Assembly (NCBI RefSeq): GCF_900142725.1
Contig: NZ_FRBW01000001.1
Location: forward strand, 930,001 to 994,000
Source: Roseibium suaedae
GTDB taxonomy: Bacteria; Pseudomonadota; Alphaproteobacteria; Rhizobiales; Stappiaceae
Reading direction: 5' to 3'
Length of the DNA: 64,000 nt
A program made the translations under genes and the position numbers. Below are positions 17,421 through 25,563 of this stretch, piece by piece (position 1 is the stretch's first letter; every line of letters begins with the position of its first letter). The notes under the pieces are model-generated. The model ran no database searches. It was not told the DNA's origin and saw only the letters and a program-made list of their open reading frames with translations.

Positions 17421-18119
17421 ATGCGTCTTGTCAAGCTTATCGCCAATCTCGGCTACGGCAGCCGCAAGGAAATCCAGACTGCGATCCGCAATGGCTGGCT
17501 GACCGACCGGCAGGGCAACACCCTGAAGGCTGATAGCCCGACACCGCATGAGGACATTCTCTTCGATGACGAGCCGCTGGATCCGGCGCCGGGCATGGTT
17601 CTGCTTCTGAACAAGCCCGTCGGCTATACCTGTTCGACCAAGGATCAAGGCCGGCTGGTCTATGACCTGCTGCCGGACCGGTTCCGCATGCGCAAGCCGG
17701 TGCTCTCCACCATCGGCCGTCTCGACAAGGACACGTCCGGCGCCTTGCTTTTCACTGATGACGGAACCTTCCTGCATCAGGTGATTTCTCCCAAGGCCGA
17801 GGTGCCGAAGATCTATGAGGCAGTTCTGGATCGTCCGCTGAAGGGAGACGAAGCTGCTCTCTTTGCTTCCGGCGAGATGATGCTGGAAAGCGAAGTAAAG
17901 CCCTTGAAGCCGGCGGAGCTTGAGGTTCTGTCAGAAACCCATGTCCGCCTGACCCTGCACGAGGGGCGCTACCATCAGGTCCGCCGCATGTTTGCCGCGA
18001 CCGGCAATCACGTCCAGGAACTCGCCCGCATCCGTATCGGCAAGCTTGATCTCGAAGGTGTCGCCGAAGGCGAATGGAAGCTTCTAGGGGAAGAGGACAA
18101 GGCCCGGATTTTCGGTTGA
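17421..18119 (+). CDS. rsuA: Ribosomal small-subunit pseudouridine synthase, RsuA family
   Basis: 232 residues. An S4-like RNA-binding start (MRLVKLIANLGYGSRKEIQT) precedes the synthase domain with the catalytic aspartate in STIGRLDKDTSGALLFT and the late motif LTLHEGRYHQVRRMFAATGN. This is the RsuA/RluB/E/F order; RsuA makes pseudouridine 516 in 16S rRNA. It is coupled to the RsmC-like methyltransferase (2-nt gap), which supports a small-subunit role. Exact target within the family is inferred. Confidence 0.9.
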   Translation: MRLVKLIANLGYGSRKEIQTAIRNGWLTDRQGNTLKADSPTPHEDILFDDEPLDPAPGMVLLLNKPVGYTCSTKDQGRLVYDLLPDRFRMRKPVLSTIGRLDKDTSGALLFTDDGTFLHQVISPKAEVPKIYEAVLDRPLKGDEAALFASGEMMLESEVKPLKPAELEVLSETHVRLTLHEGRYHQVRRMFAATGNHVQELARIRIGKLDLEGVAEGEWKLLGEEDKARIFG

Positions 18120-18148
18120 GACCAGGGGCTTGGCGCTTGTGCCGCTCT

Positions 18149-18169
18149 GTCCCGGCTCATGGCCGGGAC
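18149..18169. terminator. Hairpin between convergent rsuA and the RGS-like gene
   Basis: A perfect 8-bp stem (18149-18156 with 18162-18169) with a 5-nt loop lies in the convergent gap. No U tract follows on either strand, so it is a possible terminator or one of the palindromic intergenic repeats. Confidence 0.4.
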
Positions 18170-18226
18170 CGATGCGTTCAGGGGCAGACCATTTTCAGGT
18201 ATCAAGAGATCGGCGTTCTGCAGGCA

Positions 18227-18838
18227 TCATTCCGGCAAGTACTTTTGCGCTGCATTGATCAGGTCGGCAGGCTTGTTTCCCTGTAGCATCTTCTCGCTCT
18301 TGATCAGCTTGGTTGCCAGTGCCGTGGCCTGGCCGTTGCTGGTCACCAGTGAGGCAATGAACTGGTTCAAGAGCTTGTCGCTCTTGTAGACGCCGAGCTT
18401 TTCCTGAACGGTCTTGCTGGCCTTGTACTTCTTGGTGAAGTGCTGGTGATGGGCAGGCGTAAAGCTGTCGGACTTGTAGAAGTCATCGATCTGAGCCGTT
18501 AGAAGCTCTTTCTGGATATAGGCCCGGGCAGCAGCGTGAATGGGCTTCCAGTACTTGGCGTCCCATTTTTGCCCCTGGGCGAGTTTCGCCGCTGCCGTGC
18601 AAAGACCGGAATGTTGGAGCAGAGCCGGGAGAGCCCGGGCACCCGAGGCATAGTGGGCCTTGTAGTAGGTCTTGGCCAACTCGGCATTCTTGGGGGCAGG
18701 CTTTTTGAAGGCGAACTCAAACGCATAGAGAAGCTGTTTGCCCTGGCAGTATTTCAGGAAGGCAGACTTCAGGGCGCCATCGGTAAGTATGCCCTTCAGG
18801 TCTTCCGGATAGTCGATGGTCTGAATAGTCTTGGCCAT
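18227..18838 (-). CDS. Uncharacterised all-helical protein, RGS-domain-like
   Basis: 203 residues, lysine- and alanine-rich, no signal peptide or membrane segment, predicted helical throughout. I do not recognise a firm family. The run GALKSAFLKYCQGKQLLYAF, the later PIHAAARAYIQKELLTAQID and the following FYKSDSF resemble the order of conserved helices in regulator of G-protein signalling (RGS) domains. This is a weak resemblance by eye. The ATG at 18838 follows AGAGGAC at a workable distance. It stands alone, convergent with rsuA and followed 95 nt on by its own boundary, so context gives no functional clue. Confidence 0.6.
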   Translation of the reverse strand: MAKTIQTIDYPEDLKGILTDGALKSAFLKYCQGKQLLYAFEFAFKKPAPKNAELAKTYYKAHYASGARALPALLQHSGLCTAAAKLAQGQKWDAKYWKPIHAAARAYIQKELLTAQIDDFYKSDSFTPAHHQHFTKKYKASKTVQEKLGVYKSDKLLNQFIASLVTSNGQATALATKLIKSEKMLQGNKPADLINAAQKYLPE

Positions 18839-18981
18839 TGCAAAAGTCCTCTTGCAGCAACAGGTAAGAATGTCCGATTGACCCGGGCTTTTTGAATGAG
18901 CTCACGAGCAATCGTCATTCCTGTGTCCCGACCGCAGGGGATAAGGTTCATGACCGATTGATATATCAGGGAAATAGCAAG

Positions 18982-19008
18982 AAGCCGGGCAATGACCTCG
19001 CCCGGCTT
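18982..19008 (-). terminator. Hairpin after the ABC-F gene
   Basis: AAGCCGGGC at 18982-18990 pairs with GCCCGGCTT at 19000-19008 around a 9-nt loop. It lies about 90 bp past the stop of the minus-strand ABC-F gene, with a weakly U-rich tail (CTTGCTATTT). Confidence 0.55.
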
Positions 19009-19095
19009 TATGGATATGCGATGAGGTGAGCGCGGACCTGAATGAGAGCTTCAGGCCCGCTTCGCGGCTGGCAAGTGGTTGGCAGGAGGCTGGTT

Positions 19096-20925
19096 TCAGC
19101 CCTCCATCTCTTCTTTCAGCATCTCAAGTTCAAGCCACTGCTCCTCGGCAGCATGCTTTTCTTCCGTCAGCTTGGCGATCTCTGCAGAGAGCTTGGCGAA
19201 CTTGTCCGGATTCTTGGTGTAGAGCGACGGATCATTCATCTCGCCCTGAAGCTTTGCGAGCTTCTTTTCGATGTCCTCGATGGTCTTGGGCAGGGTCTTC
19301 AGGAGATGCTGCTGGGTGAAGGACAGCTTGGACTTCGCAGCTGGCTTGGCAGCAGCAGGCTTTTCTCCGGCAAGGCCATCCTTGCGCTTGAGTGCGGCCT
19401 GCTTTTCCGCCTTCTCAGTTTTGCGGGCGGTGACGCCTTCACCGCGCTGGGCGAGCATGTCGGAATAGCCGCCGGCATATTCCTGCCACTTGCCATCGCC
19501 TTCCGACACGATCACAGAGGTCGCGACGCGGTCGAGGAAGTCACGGTCGTGGGAGACGATAAGCGCCGTGCCCGGATAGTCCGCGAGCAGTTCCTGCAGT
19601 AGGTCGAGGGTTTCCAGGTCCAGATCGTTGGTCGGCTCGTCGAGCACCATCAGGTTGGACTTGTTGGCGAGCGCTCTGGCCAGCATCAAGCGTGCCCGCT
19701 CGCCGCCTGAAAGGACGCCGACGGGTGTGCGGGCCTGTTCGGGCGAGAACAGGAAGTCCTTCATGTAGCCGATGACATGCTTGGTCTCTTCGCCGATCAC
19801 CACCGTGTCGCCGCGTCCGCCGGTCAGGACGGAAGACAGCGTATCATTCGGGTCCAGGTTCTCGCGCTTCTGGTCGAGTGTGACCATTTCCAGATTGGTG
19901 CCGAGGCGCACGGAACCGGTGTCCGGTTCCAGTTCGCCGGTCAGCATCTTCAGAAGCGTGGTCTTGCCGGCACCATTCGCGCCGACGAAGCCGACCCGGT
20001 CACCGCGCTGGATACGGGAGGAGAAGCCGCCAACGATGCTGCGCTCGCCATAGGTCTTGGTGATGGACTTTGCCTCGATCACCAGCTTGCCTGAGGCTTC
20101 CGCGTCGGTGGCGGAAAGCTTGGCAGTGCCCTGCGGTCCGCGATGGTCGCGATACTGCTTGCGCAGATCCGACAGCTCGCGCACCCGTCGCATGTTGCGC
20201 TTGCGCCGGGCCGTGACGCCATAGGTCATCCAGTGCTCTTCGCGCTTGATCTTGGCTGCGAGCTTCTGGTGGTCGAGTTCTTCCTGCTCCAGCACCTGGT
20301 CGCGCCATTCCTCGAAATGGGCAAAGCTGCGGTCCATGCGGCGGGACTGTCCCCGGTCGATCCAGACGGTGGCGCGGGAGAGGTTCTCCAGGAAGCGCCG
20401 GTCGTGGGAAATGATGACCATCGCCGATTTCAAGCTCTTCAGCTCGGATTCCAGCCATTCGATGGCCGGAAGGTCGAGGTGGTTGGTCGGTTCGTCCAGA
20501 AGCAGTACGTCCGGCTCGGGTGCCAGGGTGCGGGCAAGAGCTGCACGGCGCGCTTCCCCGCCGGACAGGGCCTTTGGATCTTCCTTGCCGGTCAGGCCCA
20601 AAACATCCAGAAGATACTGGCCACGGTAAGGATCGTCCCCGGGGGCAAGCCCCTCGTTCACGTAATCGAGCGTGGTGGCATAGGCGGACAGGTCCGGCTC
20701 CTGCGGCAGATAGCGGATGGTCCGGCCCGGCTGGAAGAACCGCTCGCCCTTGTCAGCCTCCACGATGCCCGCGGCGATCTTCAGCAAGGTGGACTTGCCC
20801 GACCCGTTCCGCCCGACAAGGCACAGGCGCTCGCCTTCTGAGACCGAAAGATCGGCTCCTGTCAGAAGCGGGGTGCCGCCAAAGGTCAGCTGGATGTCGC
20901 GCAGGATCAGAAGAGGAGGGGCCAT
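19096..20925 (-). CDS. uup: ABC-F family ATPase, Uup-like
   Basis: 609 residues with two ATP-binding cassettes and no membrane domain. First cassette: GRNGSGKSTLLKI, LSGGEARRAALAR, DVLLDEPTNHLDL. Second: GANGAGKTTLLKM, LSGGERARLMLAR, MVLDEPTNDLDL. The linker KREEHWMTYGVTARRKRNMR is the ABC-F interdomain region, and the last 100 residues form a lysine/glutamate-rich coiled coil as in Uup. ABC-F proteins act at the ribosome exit site; Uup is also linked to transposon excision. No antibiotic-resistance subtype features are evident. Uup versus related ABC-F subtypes is judged by the C-terminal domain. Confidence 0.88.
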   Translation of the reverse strand: MAPPLLILRDIQLTFGGTPLLTGADLSVSEGERLCLVGRNGSGKSTLLKIAAGIVEADKGERFFQPGRTIRYLPQEPDLSAYATTLDYVNEGLAPGDDPYRGQYLLDVLGLTGKEDPKALSGGEARRAALARTLAPEPDVLLLDEPTNHLDLPAIEWLESELKSLKSAMVIISHDRRFLENLSRATVWIDRGQSRRMDRSFAHFEEWRDQVLEQEELDHQKLAAKIKREEHWMTYGVTARRKRNMRRVRELSDLRKQYRDHRGPQGTAKLSATDAEASGKLVIEAKSITKTYGERSIVGGFSSRIQRGDRVGFVGANGAGKTTLLKMLTGELEPDTGSVRLGTNLEMVTLDQKRENLDPNDTLSSVLTGGRGDTVVIGEETKHVIGYMKDFLFSPEQARTPVGVLSGGERARLMLARALANKSNLMVLDEPTNDLDLETLDLLQELLADYPGTALIVSHDRDFLDRVATSVIVSEGDGKWQEYAGGYSDMLAQRGEGVTARKTEKAEKQAALKRKDGLAGEKPAAAKPAAKSKLSFTQQHLLKTLPKTIEDIEKKLAKLQGEMNDPSLYTKNPDKFAKLSAEIAKLTEEKHAAEEQWLELEMLKEEMEG

Positions 20926-21133
20926 GAGGTCTAGGGTCTGCCATGTCTTTGAAAGGGGCTGCCCCGGATCCGGGGCTTGCCATTGCGGTCAGGAAAACCA
21001 TCCGCTGCCCAGTTGCAAGCCCCTTGGTGCGCTCCGTCATGATTTGGGCTGAATTTTGCGGTTGTTTTTTGTGAGGCTCGGTATTTCGCGCGAAGGCGCA
21101 ATGCCGGTCTGTTTGGGACTCAGGAGACCTTTC

Positions 21134-21556
21134 ATGAATTTCAGCCGTAGATTTGCCTGTGCGGCGGGTCTTGCCGGGGCACTGGCTCTGGGAACGGTTC
21201 TTGCCAGCGGCGAGGCTGCTGCCGGGCACCGCAATCATGGCGGCGAGGCTGCAGCTGCCGGTATCATCGGCCTAGCTGCAGGGGCTGTACTTGGATCGGT
21301 TCTGACCGCTCCGCAGGCACCGCCTCCGCCTGCTTATTATGCGCCGCCCCCGGTTCGCTATGCACCACCGCCGCCGCCGCGGGTCTATTACGCGCCGCCA
21401 CCCCCGCCGCCTCCGGTCTACTATGCACCCGCGCGCGCCTATGCGCCGTGGACACCGGAATGGGCTGCCTATTGCGCCAGAAAGTACCGCTCTTTCGATC
21501 CCCGCTCGGGGACTTTCATCACCTATCGTGGTGAAGAGCGCTTCTGCGAAGGCTGA
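21134..21556 (+). CDS. BA14K family exported protein
   Basis: 140 residues: a signal peptide (FACAAGLAGALALGTVLASG), a glycine/alanine hydrophobic stretch (AAGIIGLAAGAVLGSVL), a proline/tyrosine-rich linker with repeated YYAPPP and YAPPPPP units, and a C-terminal BA14K domain (AAYCARKYRSFDPRSGTF ending RFC). BA14K was described as an immunoreactive, lectin-like Brucella protein. ATG 21134 is chosen because CAGGAG is well placed upstream; the longer reading from 21056 is not supported. A strong hairpin follows at 21574. Confidence 0.88.
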   Translation: MNFSRRFACAAGLAGALALGTVLASGEAAAGHRNHGGEAAAAGIIGLAAGAVLGSVLTAPQAPPPPAYYAPPPVRYAPPPPPRVYYAPPPPPPPVYYAPARAYAPWTPEWAAYCARKYRSFDPRSGTFITYRGEERFCEG

Positions 21557-21573
21557 TCCACCTTTGCGGGAAA

Positions 21574-21606
21574 ATTATTCCGGCGGGGCGAACTCGCCGG
21601 AATAAT
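21574..21606 (+). terminator. Terminator hairpin after the BA14K gene
   Basis: A perfect 12-bp stem (21574-21585 with 21595-21606) closes a 9-nt loop, 17 bp past the BA14K stop. The following bases are not strongly U-rich, so termination may be partial. Confidence 0.65.
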
Positions 21607-21608
21607 CT

Positions 21609-21628
21609 GTTCAAGTTTGAACTTGAAC
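21609..21628. promoter_or_regulatory. 20-bp palindrome upstream of opp operon (candidate operator)
   Basis: GTTCAAGTT at 21609-21617 is mirrored exactly by AACTTGAAC at 21620-21628 around TG. It lies 128 bp upstream of the oppA start. A symmetric site of this size fits a dimeric regulator; the GntR protein encoded after oppDF is a candidate, but its binding site is not known. Confidence 0.5.
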
Positions 21629-21756
21629 CAAATGTGACGGATTCTTCTTTGGATCATTGCCGGAAAATACCGTTAGGGAAATCTTGCTAACTGTGCTGCT
21701 CCGTGGAATCGTGCCTGCTGTCGTACGGCTCAATTACAACCAAAAGGGGAGAGCAC

Positions 21757-23358
21757 ATGCTGCGAACATTTACCAAGACGGCTCTGGCTGCGGTGCTTCT
21801 GGCGTCCGCGTCCATGACGGCCATGTCCGTTTCCGCGATGGCGGAAGTGGTCTATCACCGTGGCAACACGGCAGATCCTGAAACGCTTGATCAGCACAAG
21901 ACCTCGACAACCTACGAAGCGCACATCCTGCGTGACCTTTATGAAGGTCTGGTTGCCTACAGTGCAGACGGCAAGATCATCCCGGGCGTGGCTTCCGAGT
22001 GGACCGTCTCTGATGATGGCAAGACCTACACTTTCAAGTTGCGCGATGACGCGAAGTGGTCCAATGGCGACCCGGTCGTTGCTGGCGATTTCGTCTTCTC
22101 CCTGCAGCGGATCATGAACCCGGAAACTGGCGCGAAATACGCGACGGTCCTGTATCCGATCCTGAACGCGGAAGCGATCAACAAGGGTGAGAAGAAGGGC
22201 GAGGAACTGGGCGTGAAGGCGGTGGATGACCACACGCTGGAAATCACCCTCGGCGCTGCTACTCCCTATTTCATTGACCTTCTGGCGCACCAGACCGGCC
22301 TTCCGGTTCACCCGGCTTCCGTGGAGAAGTTCGGCACTGACTTCGTAAAGCCGGAGAACATTGTCACCAACGGCGCCTTCACCTTGACCGAGTTCGTGCC
22401 GAACGATCACATCACGGCCGTGAAGAACCCGAACTTCCACGATGCCGCGAATGTGGCCGTCGACAAGGTGATCTACTATCCGACCGAAGACCGTGGCGCG
22501 GCACTCCGCCGGTTCCAGGCTGGCGAACTGGACACCAACAACGACGCACCGACCGAGCAGGTCAAGTTCATGCGGGAAAACCTGGGCGACCAGTTCCGCG
22601 TGGCGCCGTATCTGGGCACCTATTATTACGCCGTGAACTTCAACGACGAGGCAATTGCCAAGCCGGAAGTCCGCCAGGCCCTGTCCATCTCCATCGACCG
22701 TGAATTCCTGGCCGACGAGATCTGGGGCTCCACCATGGTGGCTGCCTATTCCTTCGTTCCGCCCGGCATCGGCAACTATGGTGAGCCGGCCTATGCGGAC
22801 TACATGGACATGCCGATGATCGACCGCGAAGAAAAAGCGGCCGAACTGCTGAAGGCTGCCGGCTATGGTCCGGAAAACCCGCTGAAGCTGACCATCAACT
22901 ACAACACGTCCGAGAACCACAAGAACACCGCTGTGGCTCTGGCCGACATGTGGAAGCCGCTTGGCGTCGAGATCTCCCTGATCAACACCGACACCAAGAC
23001 CCATTACGCCATGCTGCGTGATGGCGGTGACTATGATCTGGCCCGTGCAGGCTGGATCGGCGACTATTCCGACCCGCAGAACTTCCTGTTCCTGGTCGAG
23101 TCCGACAACACCGGCTTCAACTACTCGCACTACAAGAACCCGGATTACGACAAGCTGATGGATGAGGCTGCTGCCACCATCGATCTTGAAAAGCGTGCGG
23201 CCATCCTGAAGCAGGCCGAAGAGCTGTTCATGCGTGATCTGCCGTTCATCCCGATGATGTACTATGGCTCTATCAACCTTGTTTCCGACAAGGTCTCGGG
23301 CTTTGAGGACAACCTCCTCAACGTGCATCCGTCGCGCTACATCAATATTTCCAAGTAA
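21757..23358 (+). CDS. oppA: Oligopeptide ABC transporter, periplasmic substrate-binding protein
   Basis: 533 residues of the SBP_bac_5 family. A signal peptide (about residues 1-30, ending SAMA) precedes VVYHRGNTADPETLDQHKTS. Family landmarks include YEGLVAYSADGKIIPGVASE, VRQALSISIDREFLADEIWG and the final FIPMMYYGSINLVSDKVSGF. No lipobox is seen, as expected for a free periplasmic OppA. ATG 21757 has GGGGAG upstream; an ATG 54 bp earlier lacks one. First gene of oppABC-DF; a hairpin follows it at 23367-23411. Peptide preference cannot be read from sequence. Confidence 0.94.
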   Translation: MLRTFTKTALAAVLLASASMTAMSVSAMAEVVYHRGNTADPETLDQHKTSTTYEAHILRDLYEGLVAYSADGKIIPGVASEWTVSDDGKTYTFKLRDDAKWSNGDPVVAGDFVFSLQRIMNPETGAKYATVLYPILNAEAINKGEKKGEELGVKAVDDHTLEITLGAATPYFIDLLAHQTGLPVHPASVEKFGTDFVKPENIVTNGAFTLTEFVPNDHITAVKNPNFHDAANVAVDKVIYYPTEDRGAALRRFQAGELDTNNDAPTEQVKFMRENLGDQFRVAPYLGTYYYAVNFNDEAIAKPEVRQALSISIDREFLADEIWGSTMVAAYSFVPPGIGNYGEPAYADYMDMPMIDREEKAAELLKAAGYGPENPLKLTINYNTSENHKNTAVALADMWKPLGVEISLINTDTKTHYAMLRDGGDYDLARAGWIGDYSDPQNFLFLVESDNTGFNYSHYKNPDYDKLMDEAAATIDLEKRAAILKQAEELFMRDLPFIPMMYYGSINLVSDKVSGFEDNLLNVHPSRYINISK

Positions 23359-23366
23359 GCATCACA

Positions 23367-23411
23367 CAGGCAGGCTCCGGCGACCCAGAAGGTTCAGCCA
23401 GAGCCTGCCTG
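23367..23411 (+). promoter_or_regulatory. Hairpin between oppA and oppB
   Basis: An 11-bp perfect inverted repeat (23367-23377 with 23401-23411) sits in the 135-bp gap just after oppA. Such intercistronic hairpins commonly protect the 3' end of binding-protein mRNA and reduce read-through, giving more binding protein than permease. Confidence 0.65.
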
Positions 23412-23493
23412 ATCTGTTTCATGACACGGCAGATCCAAAGGGCCTGCCGTCAAGGTGGCGCGAGACCACTGTCAAAGACAAAAGGGTATATCC

Positions 23494-24417
23494 ATGCTTC
23501 GCTACGTTATCGGGCGATTGCTCGGGGCCATCCCGACCCTGTTTCTCATCATCACCTTTTCGTTCTTCCTGATCCGGATCGCGCCTGGCGGGCCTTTCGA
23601 TCTGGAGCGTCCGCTGGAAGCGAAGGTGATGGAAAACCTCAGCCGGATCTATCATCTGAACGAGCCGCTCTGGGCGCAGTACCTGCTCTATCTGAAGAGC
23701 GTTGCAGCCCTGGACTTCGGACCGAGCTTCTATTTCCGCGACTTCACGATCAATGAGCTGTTCGCTGAAAGCCTGCCGATTTCCATGCAGCTTGGCTTGT
23801 CAGCGCTTTGCCTCGCGCTCGTCGTCGGCGGCACGCTTGGTGTCGTGGCGGCCCTGCGCCAGAACCAGAGCACCGACTACGCGGTGATGGCAGCGGCAAC
23901 TCTCGGCGTGACCGTCCCCAATTTCGTCGTGGCGCCTATCCTGACACTGATCCTCGGGGTCTGGCTTGGCTGGCTGCCCGTCGGCGGCTGGAACAATGGC
24001 GCCTTCGTCAACGTCATTCTGCCGGTGGTGACCCTTGCTTTGCCGCAGGTGGCAGTGGTGGCGCGTTTGACGCGCGGCTCGATGATCGAGGCCTTGCGCT
24101 CCAACCATGTGCGCACCGCGCGCGCCTATGGTCTCAGCGCCTATCTGGTTATCGTCGTACACGCCCTGCGCGGTGCCATCCTGCCGGTCGTGTCCTATCT
24201 CGGCCCGGCTGCGGCCGCTCTTCTGACCGGCTCCGTGGTGGTGGAGACCATTTACGGCATTCCGGGCATTGGCCGCTATTTCGTGCAAGGCGCCCTGAAC
24301 CGTGACTACACGCTGGTCATGGGTACCGTCGTTGTCGTTGCCTGCTTCGTCATCCTGTTCAACCTGATTGTGGATCTGCTCTATGCGCTGCTCGATCCGC
24401 GTGTGCGGTTCGATTGA
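23494..24417 (+). CDS. oppB: Oligopeptide ABC transporter permease OppB
   Basis: 307 residues with six membrane helices. It begins MLRYVIGRLLGAIPTLFLII, typical of OppB/DppB, and has the EAA loop LRSNHVRTARAYGLS...VVHALRGAILPVVSYLGP. ATG 23494 is chosen over an upstream reading at 23455 because AAAGGG precedes it and the family starts here. It pairs with OppC in the inner membrane. Confidence 0.95.
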   Translation: MLRYVIGRLLGAIPTLFLIITFSFFLIRIAPGGPFDLERPLEAKVMENLSRIYHLNEPLWAQYLLYLKSVAALDFGPSFYFRDFTINELFAESLPISMQLGLSALCLALVVGGTLGVVAALRQNQSTDYAVMAAATLGVTVPNFVVAPILTLILGVWLGWLPVGGWNNGAFVNVILPVVTLALPQVAVVARLTRGSMIEALRSNHVRTARAYGLSAYLVIVVHALRGAILPVVSYLGPAAAALLTGSVVVETIYGIPGIGRYFVQGALNRDYTLVMGTVVVVACFVILFNLIVDLLYALLDPRVRFD

Positions 24418-24428
24418 GAGGGCGCGCC

Positions 24429-25553
24429 ATGACCATGACAACTCAAGCCGTTTCCGCTCCGGTCAAGGGGCGTTCGCTCTGGGATGATGCCAAGGACCGT
24501 CTGCTGGCCAACAAGGCCGCCGTCGGCAGCATGATCGTGCTGGGCCTGATCGCCATCATTTCCATCGTCGGGCCGATGCTGTCCCCGCATCCTTTCGACA
24601 AGGTCTATCGTGACTATGTCAAGGTTCCGGCCAGTCTGGAGGCCTATCCGCGTGCGGATCAGGTTCAACCGGCCTTCGAAGCCCTGTTGAAGCGGGCCCG
24701 GCTGTCGATTGACAGCCTGACCGAGACCGATGGCAAGATCACTGCCACCGTCAGCTCCAGCCGCGAGATCGATCCGCGCATCACGCGCTACTTCGACCGC
24801 AGCGACATGTTCGTGAACCCCAGCCTTGAAAGCATGTCGGAGGACAAGAAATCCGCCGTGCTGAATGCGGACGTGAACTATCTGCGCTTCTATTTCGGCA
24901 CGGATGCCAACGGCCGTGACATGATGACCCGTACCTTTATTGCGGGCCGCGTGTCGCTCACCATCGGGCTTCTGGCAACGGTGGTCGCCATCAGCATCGG
25001 TGTTGTCTATGGGGCGACATCGGGCTACCTGGGCGGCCGCGCTGACCAGATGATGATGCGCGTTGTCGACATTCTCTATTCGCTGCCCTTCATCTTCTTC
25101 GTCATCATGCTGGTGGTGTTCTTCGGCCGGAACTTCGTGCTGATGTTCATTGCGGTTGGTGCCGTCGAATGGCTGGATATGGCCCGTATCGTGCGCGGCC
25201 AGACCCTTACCATCAAGCGCCAGGAATATGTGCAGGCGGCGGAAGCCATGGGCGTGCCTGACAGGGGCATTCTCAAGCGGCACATCATTCCGAACACGCT
25301 TGGCCCGGTGGTGGTCTACATGACGCTTCTGGTGCCCAAGGTCATCCTGCTGGAAAGCTTCCTGTCCTTCCTGGGGCTGGGCGTTCAGGAGCCCATGACC
25401 AGCTGGGGCGTGCTGATTTCCGAAGGCGCGCGCAACATGCAGGGCGCCTGGTGGATGCTGGTGTTCCCCTCCATCTTCCTCACGTCCACACTCTTCGCCC
25501 TGAACTTCATCGGCGATGGCCTGCGCGACGCGCTGGATCCGAAAGACCGGTAG
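24429..25553 (+). CDS. oppC: Oligopeptide ABC transporter permease OppC
   Basis: 374 residues. After the first helix (MIVLGLIAIISIVGPML) there is a periplasmic insertion of about 100 residues, longer than in classical OppC, before FGTDANGRDMMTRTFIAGRV, the usual OppC entry motif. The EAA loop reads EYVQAAEAMGVPDRGILKRH, and the protein ends FIGDGLRDALDPKDR as in the family. The start ATG at 24429 follows GAGAGGG, 11 nt after oppB. Confidence 0.95.
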   Translation: MTMTTQAVSAPVKGRSLWDDAKDRLLANKAAVGSMIVLGLIAIISIVGPMLSPHPFDKVYRDYVKVPASLEAYPRADQVQPAFEALLKRARLSIDSLTETDGKITATVSSSREIDPRITRYFDRSDMFVNPSLESMSEDKKSAVLNADVNYLRFYFGTDANGRDMMTRTFIAGRVSLTIGLLATVVAISIGVVYGATSGYLGGRADQMMMRVVDILYSLPFIFFVIMLVVFFGRNFVLMFIAVGAVEWLDMARIVRGQTLTIKRQEYVQAAEAMGVPDRGILKRHIIPNTLGPVVVYMTLLVPKVILLESFLSFLGLGVQEPMTSWGVLISEGARNMQGAWWMLVFPSIFLTSTLFALNFIGDGLRDALDPKDR

Positions 25554-25563
25554 GAGACGGGAC

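Noticed and set aside
21730..23328. Minus-strand open frame of 532 codons opposite oppA
   Set aside because: Antisense shadow of a well-identified gene, with no recognisable domain.
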